Shown here: positions 54,612 to 63,225 of the stretch, piece by piece
Position numbering within the stretch: the stretch's first letter is position 1
Layout of the letters: every line of letters starts with the position of its first letter
Assembly: GCA_028873595.1 (NCBI GenBank)
Contig: JAPPOV010000018.1
Coordinates: 1 to 64,000, forward strand
Direction of reading: 5' to 3'
DNA from: Gemmatimonadota bacterium
Lineage (GTDB): Bacteria > Gemmatimonadota > Gemmatimonadetes > Longimicrobiales > Gaopeijiaceae
Length of the DNA stretch: 64,000 nucleotides
The notes under the pieces: model-generated
Told to the model about the DNA's origin: nothing
Database searches by the model: none
What the model saw: the letters and a program-made list of their open reading frames with translations, nothing else
Made by a program: the position numbers and the translations under genes

Positions 54612-57600
54612 ATGACTGAGATCAAACGGCGTGACTTCCTGAAGGTTCTCGGCGTCTCCGGCGCCGGAGCCACCATGACCGGGTGCGGACCCGGCGAAGT
54701 CGAGAAACTCCTTCCGTACGTGGTTCAGCCAGAAGAGATCACCCCAGGCGTCGCGACCTGGTACGCGACGACGTGCGGCTGCCCCGACGGGTGCGGGCTC
54801 TGGGTACGGACCCGCGAAGGGCGGGCCGTGAAGATTGAGGGCAACCCGGACCATCCGATTTCGCAGGGTTCGGTCTGTCTCCAGGGACACGCGTCTCTGC
54901 AGCACCTGTACAACCCCGACCGCTTTGCCGGCCCGATGATTCGGGAGGGCGATCGTTTCCGTCAGGGGACGTGGGACGAAGCGGAGCGCCTTCTCGCATC
55001 TCGGATCAATCAGGCGACGGCGGCCGGCCGCGACGTGATGTTCGTGGGTGGGCATATGGGCCCGACGATGAGCCGCCTGGTGGACCAGTTCGTCGAAAGC
55101 GTCGGCGGGTCCCGAGTCGAGTATCACGCGGTTTCGAACGCACCGCTTCGTGAAGCAACGCGGATCGCATACGGCACCGACGAAGTACCGCAGTACGACA
55201 TCGGCGCGTCCGACTTCCTGCTCTCCTTCGGAAACGACTTCATCGACGACGGCTCTGTCGAGGGGGGACGTGGGCTGGCGAAGATGAGCGGTGTCGATGA
55301 GGCCGGGCACTCGAAGGGGGCTTTCGCCTACATCGGACCGCGTCTTTCGACGACGGGCCTGAACGCCGACGAATGGGTGCCGGTCGAACCGGGATCTGAG
55401 GCAGTTATCGCTCTTGCGATGGCCGCGCACATTGCCGGTGGCAATGCTTCCGGCCCCTACGCCAACCTGCTTCGAGCATACAGCATGGCCGATGCGGCGT
55501 CGGCCTCGGGGATCGACGAGGAAGCGTTGCGTGACCTCGCGGACCGTTTTGCGGCGGCCTCGAGTCCGCTAGCGATGGGACCGGGTGTCGGGGGACACCA
55601 CCGCAATGCCACCGCCGCGAACCTGGCCGTGCTGATCTTGAATGATGTCGCGGGGGCGGTTGGTCGGACGGTTCATGTCGGGCGGGGCTCCACAGCGGCG
55701 TCGGCTCCGTTCTCGGACATGGCCGATGCGATCGGTCAGATGGCCGGGGGTGGGGTGGGCGTCGTGCTCATGCACGGAGCCAACCCGGCGTATTCGCTGC
55801 CGACGGGGTCCGGCTTCCAGGATGCCTTCGATGAGGTGCCGTTCAAGGTGTCGTTCGCTTCGGCAATGGATGAGACGGCTGCGATGGCCGACCTCATCAT
55901 GCCGGATCGTCACTTCCTGGAATCCTGGGGCGATGCGATGCCGCGGCGCGGCGTGCACACAGTGCAGCAGCCGGTCATGCAGGCATTACCTCACTTCGAT
56001 TCCAAGCAGACGGGTGACGCCCTTCTGGCGGTGGCCTCGCATCTCGGCAACGATCTGGGTGCGACGACGTTCTATGAGTATCTGCGGGCGCCACACCTCG
56101 CGATGCACGCTGACGATCCGGCGGGCTTCGAGCAGATGTGGCAGGGACATCTCCGGTCGGGGATGTTCGGCATGATGGGTGGCGGTGGAGGCATGGGTGC
56201 GAATGCGCCGCAACTCCGCGCTCCCGATCAGGCACTGACGTTCGACGCTCCAACCTTCGACGGCAGCCATGATCTGACGCTGCTGGTCCATCCGTCCCCG
56301 CGCTTCCGAGGAGGTGAGTTCTCGAACTCTCCGTGGATGCTCGAATTGCCGGATCCGGTTTCGAAGATCACCTGGCACTCCTGGCTCGAAATGAACCCGG
56401 TGACGGCCGAGGCCCGTGGGATCCGTGAAGGTGACATCGTCACCGTCTCGTCGGACCACGGCTCAGTCGACGTGCCGGTGTGGGTCTATCCGGGTGTCCA
56501 CGAAGGCGTAGTCGCCCTCGCGATGGGTGGTGGCCACACGGATATGGGCCGCTGGGCTACGGGCGCGGGTGTGAATGCAATGGATCTGCTGCCGGCCGCG
56601 GCTGAGCAGGCGTCCGGGGCGTTCGTCACAGTCGCGACCACGGTCTCGGTCATGCCGACGGGCGAACGCCGCCGGATGGCCACGATCGAAGGATCGAGTG
56701 ACCAGCGTGATCGTCCGATTGCGCCGGCTGTCGCTTTCATGGACCTCGGCCACGCAGAGGACGACCACGGAGAGGAAGGCGGGCACCACGACGAACTCAT
56801 GGAGCTTCAGGGTTTCGGTGGTGTCCAGCCGGTTCCGGCGGAGGACGGCGCAGCGACAGCGTTCCCACTTCCGGGTGCGGACCACGGCTTGTACGCCGAC
56901 GCGCACGAAGGGCCGCGCTGGGGTATGGCGATCGACCTCGACAAGTGCACGGGCTGCAGCGCCTGTGTCGTTGCTTGCCACTCGGAGAACAACGTTCCGT
57001 GGGTCGGCGAAGATCAGGTCGTCATGGGCCGTGACATGACGTGGATGCGCATCGAGCGCTATTACGAGCATGTGGATGCTTCGCACGCCAGCCACCTGGA
57101 TGTGCGCTTCCTTCCGATGCTTTGTCAGCACTGCGGTAACGCACCGTGTGAGCCGGTTTGCCCGGTCTACGCGACGTACCACACACCGGAAGGTGTGAAT
57201 GCGCAGGTGTACAACCGCTGCGTCGGAACCCGGTACTGTGCGAATAACTGCCCATACAAGGTCCGGGTCTACAACTGGTACCGATACACGGACGAAAACG
57301 TCCCCGAGCCGATGAACTGGCAGTGGAACCCGGACGTGACCGTTCGCACGAACGGCATCATGGAGAAGTGCTCCTTCTGCATGCAGCGCATCAAGGACGC
57401 AGAGAATCGCGCTGCGTTGGAAGAAGGGCGCGACGTGCGGGATGGAGAGATCGTCCCGGCGTGTCAGCAGAGCTGCCCCGCGGAGGCAATCGTCTTCGGT
57501 AACCTGCGTGATCCGGAAGCTCGGGTCTCGCAGATCCTCGAGAGTGAGCGGACCTACAAGGTGCTCGACGAACTCATCAACACGCAGCCAGCCGTGAACT

Positions 57601-57644
57601 ACTTGAAGAAGGTCACCTTCCACGAAGTTTCGGGAGGGCATTGA
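54612..57644 (+). CDS. actB: Alternative complex III subunit B (molybdopterin-type + Fe-S fusion)
   Basis: 1010 residues. N-terminal signal with Tat-like KRRDFLKVLG and a lipobox-like MTGCG. Residues 40-690 resemble the molybdopterin oxidoreductase domain, which in ActB has lost the cofactor (N-terminal cluster ligands C-x3-C partly present as TTCGCPDGC). Residues 780-1000 form the ferredoxin-like domain with four Cys clusters: CTGCSACVVACHSEN, CQHCGNAPCEPVCP, CVGTRYCANNCPYK, CSFCMQRI and CQQSCP. It carries the Fe-S electron path of complex III. Confidence 0.93.
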   Translation: MTEIKRRDFLKVLGVSGAGATMTGCGPGEVEKLLPYVVQPEEITPGVATWYATTCGCPDGCGLWVRTREGRAVKIEGNPDHPISQGSVCLQGHASLQHLYNPDRFAGPMIREGDRFRQGTWDEAERLLASRINQATAAGRDVMFVGGHMGPTMSRLVDQFVESVGGSRVEYHAVSNAPLREATRIAYGTDEVPQYDIGASDFLLSFGNDFIDDGSVEGGRGLAKMSGVDEAGHSKGAFAYIGPRLSTTGLNADEWVPVEPGSEAVIALAMAAHIAGGNASGPYANLLRAYSMADAASASGIDEEALRDLADRFAAASSPLAMGPGVGGHHRNATAANLAVLILNDVAGAVGRTVHVGRGSTAASAPFSDMADAIGQMAGGGVGVVLMHGANPAYSLPTGSGFQDAFDEVPFKVSFASAMDETAAMADLIMPDRHFLESWGDAMPRRGVHTVQQPVMQALPHFDSKQTGDALLAVASHLGNDLGATTFYEYLRAPHLAMHADDPAGFEQMWQGHLRSGMFGMMGGGGGMGANAPQLRAPDQALTFDAPTFDGSHDLTLLVHPSPRFRGGEFSNSPWMLELPDPVSKITWHSWLEMNPVTAEARGIREGDIVTVSSDHGSVDVPVWVYPGVHEGVVALAMGGGHTDMGRWATGAGVNAMDLLPAAAEQASGAFVTVATTVSVMPTGERRRMATIEGSSDQRDRPIAPAVAFMDLGHAEDDHGEEGGHHDELMELQGFGGVQPVPAEDGAATAFPLPGADHGLYADAHEGPRWGMAIDLDKCTGCSACVVACHSENNVPWVGEDQVVMGRDMTWMRIERYYEHVDASHASHLDVRFLPMLCQHCGNAPCEPVCPVYATYHTPEGVNAQVYNRCVGTRYCANNCPYKVRVYNWYRYTDENVPEPMNWQWNPDVTVRTNGIMEKCSFCMQRIKDAENRAALEEGRDVRDGEIVPACQQSCPAEAIVFGNLRDPEARVSQILESERTYKVLDELINTQPAVNYLKKVTFHEVSGGH

Positions 57645-57646
57645 TC

Positions 57647-59026
57647 ATGGCCGTTGGAACGACCGAACGCGGTGCGCTGACCCACCCGGACGTCCATCGT
57701 CTCGATGACGTCAACCGCGATGTCCTCAAGATGCTCACTGTGCCCGGTAAGGGGTGGTGGGCGCTCTTCGGGATGTGTGTGGCCGGTGTCGGGCTCTTCC
57801 TGACCGCCTGGTTCTGGCAGATTTACAAGGGAATCGGAGTCAGCGGGCTCATGTCGCCGGTGGGTTGGGGCGTGTACATCACGACCTTCGTCTTCTGGGT
57901 CGGTATCGCGCACTCCGGAACGCTGATCTCTGCGATTCTCTTCCTCTTCCGAGCCCCGTGGAGGCAGTCGATCTACCGCGCCGCGGAGGCGATGACGGTC
58001 TTCGCCGTGATGACGGCGGGTCTCTTTCCCCTGATTCACGTCGGACGTGTCTGGCATGCGTACTGGCTGATCCCGTATCCGAACTCCCGCTTCCTGTGGC
58101 CGAACTTCAAGTCGCCACTGGTTTGGGATGTCTTCGCGGTCACGACCTATTTCACGGTCTCCGCGGTCTTCTTCTACCTTGGCACGATCCCGGATGTCGC
58201 GGCCGCTCGAGATCGAGCGACTGGACTGCGACGGAAGCTGTACAGCGTGATCGCGCTCGGCTGGCAAGGGACGGATCGCCAGTGGCACCATTTCGGGAAG
58301 GCCTACATCTTCCTCGCCGCACTGGCGACGCCGCTGGTGCTCTCGGTGCACTCCGTCGTGTCCTGGGACTTCGCGATGTCGATCGTGCCCGGCTGGCACG
58401 CCACGATCTTCGCACCCTACTTCGTGGCCGGTGCCATCTTCTCCGGTGTCGCGATGGTGATCACGCTCACCGTGCCGCTGCGTAAGGTCTTCGGCCTCGA
58501 GGCCTATCTGACGGTCAAGCACTTCGACGCGATGGCGAAGCTCTGTCTCTTCACGTCGCTGATCGTGTTCTACGCGTACCTCTCCGAGTTCTTCCTCGCC
58601 TGGTACTCCGGTGAGGATCCGGAGCGTCATGCCTTCTGGAACCGGTTGTTCGGCACCTACTGGTGGGCGACGTGGACGATGCTCGTCTGTAACGGCTTCG
58701 TTCCGGTGATGCTCTGGTTCAAGCGGATCCGACACTCGATCCCGGCACTCTTCGTTATCTCGATCTTCGTGAACATCGGGATGTGGTTCGAGCGCTACGT
58801 GATCGTGGTGACGTCGCTGCACAACGAATACGAGCCGTTCGCGTGGGGCATCTACCGACCGTCGATCGTGGAGATGTCGATCATGGTCGGCTCCTTCTTC
58901 TGGTTCGGGTTCTGGTTCCTGCTGTTCACCCGACTCCTGCCTCCGATCGCGATTCAGGAGCTCAAGGAGGTCCTGCCCCCGCCCATGCGGAAGAAGAAAT
59001 CACCTGAAGCCGCGGAGGCCCACTGA
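57647..59026 (+). CDS. actC: Alternative complex III subunit C (NrfD-like membrane protein)
   Basis: 459 residues from ATG 57647 after GGGAGGG; TTG 57641 is an in-frame alternative overlapping the actB stop. About ten hydrophobic helices of the NrfD/PsrC family, with WVGIAHSGTLISAILFLFR and FYAYLSEFFLAWYSG. It binds quinol within the membrane and passes electrons to ActB. The stop overlaps the actD start by 1 bp. Confidence 0.92.
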   Translation: MAVGTTERGALTHPDVHRLDDVNRDVLKMLTVPGKGWWALFGMCVAGVGLFLTAWFWQIYKGIGVSGLMSPVGWGVYITTFVFWVGIAHSGTLISAILFLFRAPWRQSIYRAAEAMTVFAVMTAGLFPLIHVGRVWHAYWLIPYPNSRFLWPNFKSPLVWDVFAVTTYFTVSAVFFYLGTIPDVAAARDRATGLRRKLYSVIALGWQGTDRQWHHFGKAYIFLAALATPLVLSVHSVVSWDFAMSIVPGWHATIFAPYFVAGAIFSGVAMVITLTVPLRKVFGLEAYLTVKHFDAMAKLCLFTSLIVFYAYLSEFFLAWYSGEDPERHAFWNRLFGTYWWATWTMLVCNGFVPVMLWFKRIRHSIPALFVISIFVNIGMWFERYVIVVTSLHNEYEPFAWGIYRPSIVEMSIMVGSFFWFGFWFLLFTRLLPPIAIQELKEVLPPPMRKKKSPEAAEAH

Positions 59027-59541
59027 TGAGCGCACAGGGAATCCTCGCTTCGTACGAGTATCTCGACTCGACCGTCGACGCGATCGAGAACCTCAAGAAG
59101 GCGGGCTTCGACGAGATCAAGGCCTACGCTCCTTATCCCGAGCACCATATCGAGCATGCGCTCGGATACGGGCAGAGCCCCGTCCGCGTGTGGACGCTCG
59201 TGGGTGCGCTCACGGGAACCTCGACGGCGTTCGCCTTCACGAGCTGGACCTCGGTCGAATGGCCACTGGTGGTCGGTGGTAAGCCGATCATCTCTATCCC
59301 GGCCTTCATTCCGATCGTCTTCGAGATGTCGGTCCTCTTCGGGGCGCTCGCGACAGTCATCGGCCTCTTCGTTCTGAGTAAGCTGCCGAATGTGAAGCCG
59401 GCCGTGGTGTACGACCCAGAATTCACCGCCGGTCGTTACGGCGTCTACGTCGAGGCGGACGCGAGCCGTCTCGAGGAAGCAAGAAAGATCATGAATGCTG
59501 AGGAGCCGATCGAGCTCCGGGAGGGCGCGGCCGATGCGTAA
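59026..59541 (+). CDS. actD: Alternative complex III subunit D (DUF3341)
   Basis: 171 residues with two transmembrane helices (LVGALTGTSTAFAF, MSVLFGALATVIGLFVL) between a cytoplasmic N-terminal domain beginning GILASYEYLDSTVDAIENL and a C-terminal GRYGVYVEADASRLEEARKI. This is the DUF3341 protein of alternative complex III. Its 3' end overlaps the actE start by 8 bp. Confidence 0.92.
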   Translation: MSAQGILASYEYLDSTVDAIENLKKAGFDEIKAYAPYPEHHIEHALGYGQSPVRVWTLVGALTGTSTAFAFTSWTSVEWPLVVGGKPIISIPAFIPIVFEMSVLFGALATVIGLFVLSKLPNVKPAVVYDPEFTAGRYGVYVEADASRLEEARKIMNAEEPIELREGAADA

Positions 59542-60226
59542 CCGCACTGACCTCCACCCGACGGGTGCACGGCGCCTGGTGAGGTCGATGGTAGCGATGC
59601 TCGCCCTGACGACTCTGGTCGGGTGCAAGCCGCTTGATGACGCGATGGCCTCCGTTTTCGGTCGTTCGATGCGCGATTCGCGCTCGTTCGATCCGTACGA
59701 GCATCCGATGCCACCGGCGGAGGGTTCCGTCGCGTTCGCGGCCGGTAACTGGCCGTCCGCGGACGGTGAGGTGAACCTCGGTCAGCCTGAGGGGGTCGCG
59801 ATTCCGTACTTCACGCAGTTCGACCTCGGGACACCGGGTGTGGGCGGCGAGGTCGTTCAAGGGCTCGTGAATCCAACGGATCCGATGAGCGCGGAGTCAC
59901 TCGAGCGAGGTGAGGAGCTATACTCGCGATTCTGCGTGGTCTGCCATGGACCCGACGGGGTGGGTGCCAACGCGTACATCGCCGACAAGCACCCGCTGCT
60001 CCCGGCCTACAACCTTTCCGGTGCGCAGGTCTCTGCGTACTCCGACCAGTACATCTACGCGATGATCCGGGTCGGGCGAGGTCTGATGCCCGAGTACGGT
60101 GGACGGATTACCCACTTCGACCGCTGGCACATCGTGAACTACGTCCGTCAGCTTCAGGTTCAGGCCGGTACTCGTAGCGCTGAGGCTCCCGCCCCAGCAC
60201 CCGACGCCGATGGAGGGGACCAGTAA
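59534..60226 (+). CDS. actE: Alternative complex III subunit E (mono-haem cytochrome c lipoprotein)
   Basis: 230 residues from ATG 59534. Lipoprotein signal MVAMLALTTLVGC, then a cytochrome c domain with FCVVCHGPDGVGAN and the Met ligand region GLMPEYGGRI, followed by a Pro/Ala-rich tail. It corresponds to ActE, the mono-haem subunit of alternative complex III that likely hands electrons to downstream cytochromes. Stop overlaps actF start by 1 bp. Confidence 0.92.
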   Translation: MRNRTDLHPTGARRLVRSMVAMLALTTLVGCKPLDDAMASVFGRSMRDSRSFDPYEHPMPPAEGSVAFAAGNWPSADGEVNLGQPEGVAIPYFTQFDLGTPGVGGEVVQGLVNPTDPMSAESLERGEELYSRFCVVCHGPDGVGANAYIADKHPLLPAYNLSGAQVSAYSDQYIYAMIRVGRGLMPEYGGRITHFDRWHIVNYVRQLQVQAGTRSAEAPAPAPDADGGDQ

Positions 60227-61545
60227 TGCATCATCACATTCCCTCCGAGGTCCCGGTTCGGTACCTGCCGCGGGACAAGACGATGAACACAGTAGCCGGC
60301 GCGATGTTCGTCGTCGGCCTGCTCGCCTTCGTCTTCAGACTGAACCAGGATTCCAACTCCGCGTGGATCAGCTACGTCACGAACTGGATGTTCTTTTCGA
60401 GCATCGCGATGGGTTCGGTGATGTTCGCCGTCGCCACATGGATCGTGAAAGCCAAGTGGAACTGGTCGGTTCGCCGGGTCAGCCAGTCTGGCGCCGCGTT
60501 CCTGCCGATCGCCTTCCTGCTGCTGTTGCCCATGTTCACCCTCGGGGCGGATTACTTCCCGTGGATCGACATGATGGCTACGGACTACATCGTCCAGAAG
60601 AAGGCGGCGTATCTCAATATCCCGTTCCTCATCTCGCGGAACCTGATCGGCGCTCTCGTGCTCTTCGGGCTCGGCACCTACTTCGTGTACCTCGCGGTTC
60701 GGCCCGACATGGGACGTACCGAAGGCGCAGAAGAGGATGATGAGGGTCGTGCCTCCTGGCGCGCCAGGCTCACGCAGGGCTGGATGGGTCAGGAGCAGGA
60801 AGAGGTGTCGAGCTACCAGCGAATGACGGTCATGGGCCCGGCTCTGGTGCTCGTGTACGCGTTCGTCATGACCATCTTTTCGTACGACTGGGCCATGTCG
60901 CTCGAGCCGCACTGGTTCAGCACCATGTTCGGCCCGTGGTACTTCATGGGAGCGTTCTGGGGCGGCGTCACCGTCACCGGTCTGTGGAGCATCTATCTGC
61001 GGACCAAGCACAAGGACATTTCGAATCACATCGGTCTACAACAGCGCCATGACCTCGGCAAGCTGACCTTCGCGTTCACCGTGTTCTGGGGCTACCTGTT
61101 CTTCTCCCAGTACATCGTGATCTGGTACGGAAAGCTGCCGTGGGAACAGGCGTGGATCGTGCGCCGCTCCGGTGAAGTATGGGGTAGCTACTCGACGCTC
61201 GTCGTGTGTATGTGCTTTTTCATTCCCTTCATCGGGCTTATCGGCCGTAAGCCCAAGATGGTGCCGAAGATCTATGGCTTTTTCGCCTCGATCATCATGG
61301 TGGCGTTGTGGCTCGAGCGGTACGGAATGGTCGCGCCGTCGCTGCACCACGAGGGCGATCCGATCTTCACCATCTGGCAGCCGCTCATCGGCCTCATGTT
61401 CCTCGGCCTGTATCTGGGCTCCGTTCGCTGGTTCCTGTCGACCTTCCCGGTCATGCAGGTCTGGCAACCCATGCAGGATCCCGAATCGCTCGAGGCTGAG
61501 CTTCCTGCGGACATGCAGGGGCCGGCCGCGGTTTCAAGCGACTAA
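60226..61545 (+). CDS. actF: Alternative complex III subunit F (second NrfD-like membrane protein)
   Basis: 439 residues, about ten helices. FVLTFTAVA-like NrfD pattern is looser than in ActC, but YDWAMSLEPHWFSTMFGPWY, GLQQRHDLGKLTFAFTVFWG and FSQYIVIWYGKLPWE place it in the ActF family. It shares the quinol-oxidising membrane arm with ActC and may take part in proton movement. Last gene of the act operon; a hairpin lies about 65 bp after the stop. Confidence 0.92.
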   Translation: MHHHIPSEVPVRYLPRDKTMNTVAGAMFVVGLLAFVFRLNQDSNSAWISYVTNWMFFSSIAMGSVMFAVATWIVKAKWNWSVRRVSQSGAAFLPIAFLLLLPMFTLGADYFPWIDMMATDYIVQKKAAYLNIPFLISRNLIGALVLFGLGTYFVYLAVRPDMGRTEGAEEDDEGRASWRARLTQGWMGQEQEEVSSYQRMTVMGPALVLVYAFVMTIFSYDWAMSLEPHWFSTMFGPWYFMGAFWGGVTVTGLWSIYLRTKHKDISNHIGLQQRHDLGKLTFAFTVFWGYLFFSQYIVIWYGKLPWEQAWIVRRSGEVWGSYSTLVVCMCFFIPFIGLIGRKPKMVPKIYGFFASIIMVALWLERYGMVAPSLHHEGDPIFTIWQPLIGLMFLGLYLGSVRWFLSTFPVMQVWQPMQDPESLEAELPADMQGPAAVSSD

Positions 61546-61609
61546 TCTTTTCCCATCCCCCGCTCGGCATGTGTGACATGAACCGCGCGGAGCGTCGTAG
61601 AGTATAAGC

Positions 61610-61643
61610 GCGAGGCCCTTCCGAACCCTCGGGGGGGCCTCGC
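61610..61643. terminator. Hairpin after act operon
   Basis: GCGAGGCCC (61610-61618) pairs perfectly with GGGCCTCGC (61635-61643); the 16-nt loop can form an inner CCGA/TCGG stem. It lies between actF and the FKBP genes. No T-tract follows, so it may be a Rho-assisted terminator or an mRNA 3'-end stabiliser. Confidence 0.5.
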
Positions 61644-61680
61644 CTCGTACCACGCCTTCGATCCATCCACGCATCGGTCC

Positions 61681-62163
61681 ATGAACAACATTCGTTTGAT
61701 TCAAAGCGGCATCCTGGTGCTCGCCATGCTGACGGTCTCTGCCTGTGATGACCCGTTTCAGGTCATCGAGGAGGTGACCTTCGCCGAGAGTCTCGGAATC
61801 GTGCTCTCCGACTACACTCGTCTCGAAAGCGGCGTCTACATCAAGGATGATGCCGTCGGCACTGGTGAGGTCACGACCGAGGGGCAGACCGCTGTCGTGG
61901 AGTATGTCGGCTACCTCTCCAACGGGACGTCCTTTGGAAGCGGCAACTTCCCGTTCGTCATCGGTAGCGGTAACACGATCGCCGGGTTCGAGCTCGGGAT
62001 CTTCGGCATGCGCGCCGGCGGTGAACGCTGGATCATCATCCCGCCGGAACTCGGGTACGGTGACGCAGAGCAGGCGAGCATACCGGCTGGCTCCGTTCTG
62101 GTCTTCAACGTGGAGCTGTGCAGGCTCGATGGCGTAGGCCCGAATCCGGATTGCGGCAACTGA
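61681..62163 (+). CDS. FKBP-type peptidyl-prolyl isomerase lipoprotein
   Basis: 160 residues. A short lipoprotein signal (LVLAMLTVSAC) leads to an FKBP domain: TVEYVGYLSNG-like AVVEYVGYLSNGTSFGSG, FVIGSGNTIAGFELGIFGM, RAGGERWIIIPPELGYG and IPAGSVLVFNVELCRLDG. Most active-site aromatic and Val/Ile positions are kept, so prolyl isomerase activity in the periplasm is likely. The stop overlaps the start of a second FKBP-like gene. Confidence 0.9.
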   Translation: MNNIRLIQSGILVLAMLTVSACDDPFQVIEEVTFAESLGIVLSDYTRLESGVYIKDDAVGTGEVTTEGQTAVVEYVGYLSNGTSFGSGNFPFVIGSGNTIAGFELGIFGMRAGGERWIIIPPELGYGDAEQASIPAGSVLVFNVELCRLDGVGPNPDCGN

Positions 62164-62660
62164 TGACTCGAGGGGTCGCCTTGCTGCTGACCAGCCTGGC
62201 GCTCGGAGCCTGCGCTGAAGGCAGCACGCAGCCCGAGGTCGAATTCGAGGTCATCGAAGAGACGGTGTTCGCCGCGAGCCTTGGGGTCGACCTGAGTGCG
62301 ATGACCAGACTAGAGAGTGGCGTGTACGTGCAGGATCTCGTTGTCGGGACCGGCCCTCCCGCGGTCCTGGGGAACTTCGTGGACTTGAACTTGACCGGCT
62401 GGCTGGCCAACGGCACGCAGTGGACTCAGACGACCGAACGGCTCTCTCTGGGAAATTCTCCGACCATATCCGGACTGGAGGATGCCGTGTTCCTCATGCC
62501 TGAGGGCGGGGTCCGACGCGCTGTCATTCCTCCCGGAAGAGGCTACGGGGCCGTCGACTTCTACGACGGGGCCGGAAACTTGCTGGTGCCGGCCGGATCG
62601 ATTCTGGTGTTTGAGATCGAGCTGGTGCTGGTGGCAGAGCCGGCCGGAAACCACGAGTAG
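62163..62660 (+). CDS. Divergent FKBP-like lipoprotein (tandem paralogue)
   Basis: 165 residues from ATG 62163, overlapping the previous stop (an in-frame start at 62118 is rejected). Lipoprotein signal LTSLALGACAE. The same layout as the upstream gene is visible (VIEETVFAASLGVDLS versus VIEEVTFAESLGIVLS; RLESGVYVQD versus RLESGVYIKD), but key FKBP residues differ (DLNLTGWLANGTQWTQT, ISGLEDAVFLMPEGGVRRAV), so catalysis may be lost. A tandem duplication that has diverged. Confidence 0.85.
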   Translation: MTRGVALLLTSLALGACAEGSTQPEVEFEVIEETVFAASLGVDLSAMTRLESGVYVQDLVVGTGPPAVLGNFVDLNLTGWLANGTQWTQTTERLSLGNSPTISGLEDAVFLMPEGGVRRAVIPPGRGYGAVDFYDGAGNLLVPAGSILVFEIELVLVAEPAGNHE

Positions 62661-63225
62661 GATCCGTCGAAAGATCCTCGACCTTGAAGGGTGCATCCCC
62701 AAGCAGGGTCGAAGCCTCTGTAGCAGCGGACACGGTGTCGTGAGGAGCGCGGTGTGCCCGGGACACTGGAATGCCGTACCTTCGCCGATTCGCCGACGCT
62801 GAAGGATGTCGAAACTCCTTGGGCTTACCATTGCCGTTTTCCACGCTAATCGGAAGATCGAGATAATTCGACTGAATACCACCAGCCAGGCTTTGGTTCC
62901 GACTCTATCGTCCACGATTTCAATTCTAGCCGCCTGACCTTACGATAGATCAACCTGCGTTGGGCTAGCTTCCAGGTTGTTTAGGACGAGGATCTAGTGC
63001 ACCCGTTGGAGTAAGGCCAGCCTTTCCGTTCTTTCCGTGCTCCTCGATGGAGAAGCTCGCGGACCGTATCGTGTCATTCGGTTCGTGTGAAGCACGTGCG
63101 CAGTCCGACCGCTGCTGTCGTGAGCACGTGCGCACGAGATTCAACTGAGAGAGATTGTTCGTCGGACCCCGCTGTGTCCATGAGAGCAGCCACCTGAGTG
63201 GGCAGATGAACCAAGGAGACGGAGC
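62661..63225. other. Long intergenic region before the epimerase gene
   Basis: No supported gene in 565 bp. It includes a small AGGATC/GATCCT hairpin right after the FKBP gene (62659-62678), an A/T-richer middle, and two copies of AGCACGTGCGCA (63091-63102 and 63123-63134). It probably holds the terminator of the FKBP unit and the promoter and operator of a surface-polysaccharide gene set. The antisense ORF over its right part is a shadow. Confidence 0.5.
63091..63134. repeat. Pair of 12-bp direct repeats with palindromic core
   Basis: AGCACGTGCGCA occurs at 63091-63102 and 63123-63134, start to start 32 bp (about three helical turns). Each includes the palindrome GCACGTGC. Spacing on one helix face and position about 100 bp upstream of the epimerase start suggest cooperative regulator sites. 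Confidence 0.55.

Noticed and set aside
53883-55430. 515-codon antisense ORF over actA/actB
   Set aside because: High-GC shadow of well-supported genes on the plus strand; no domain pattern.
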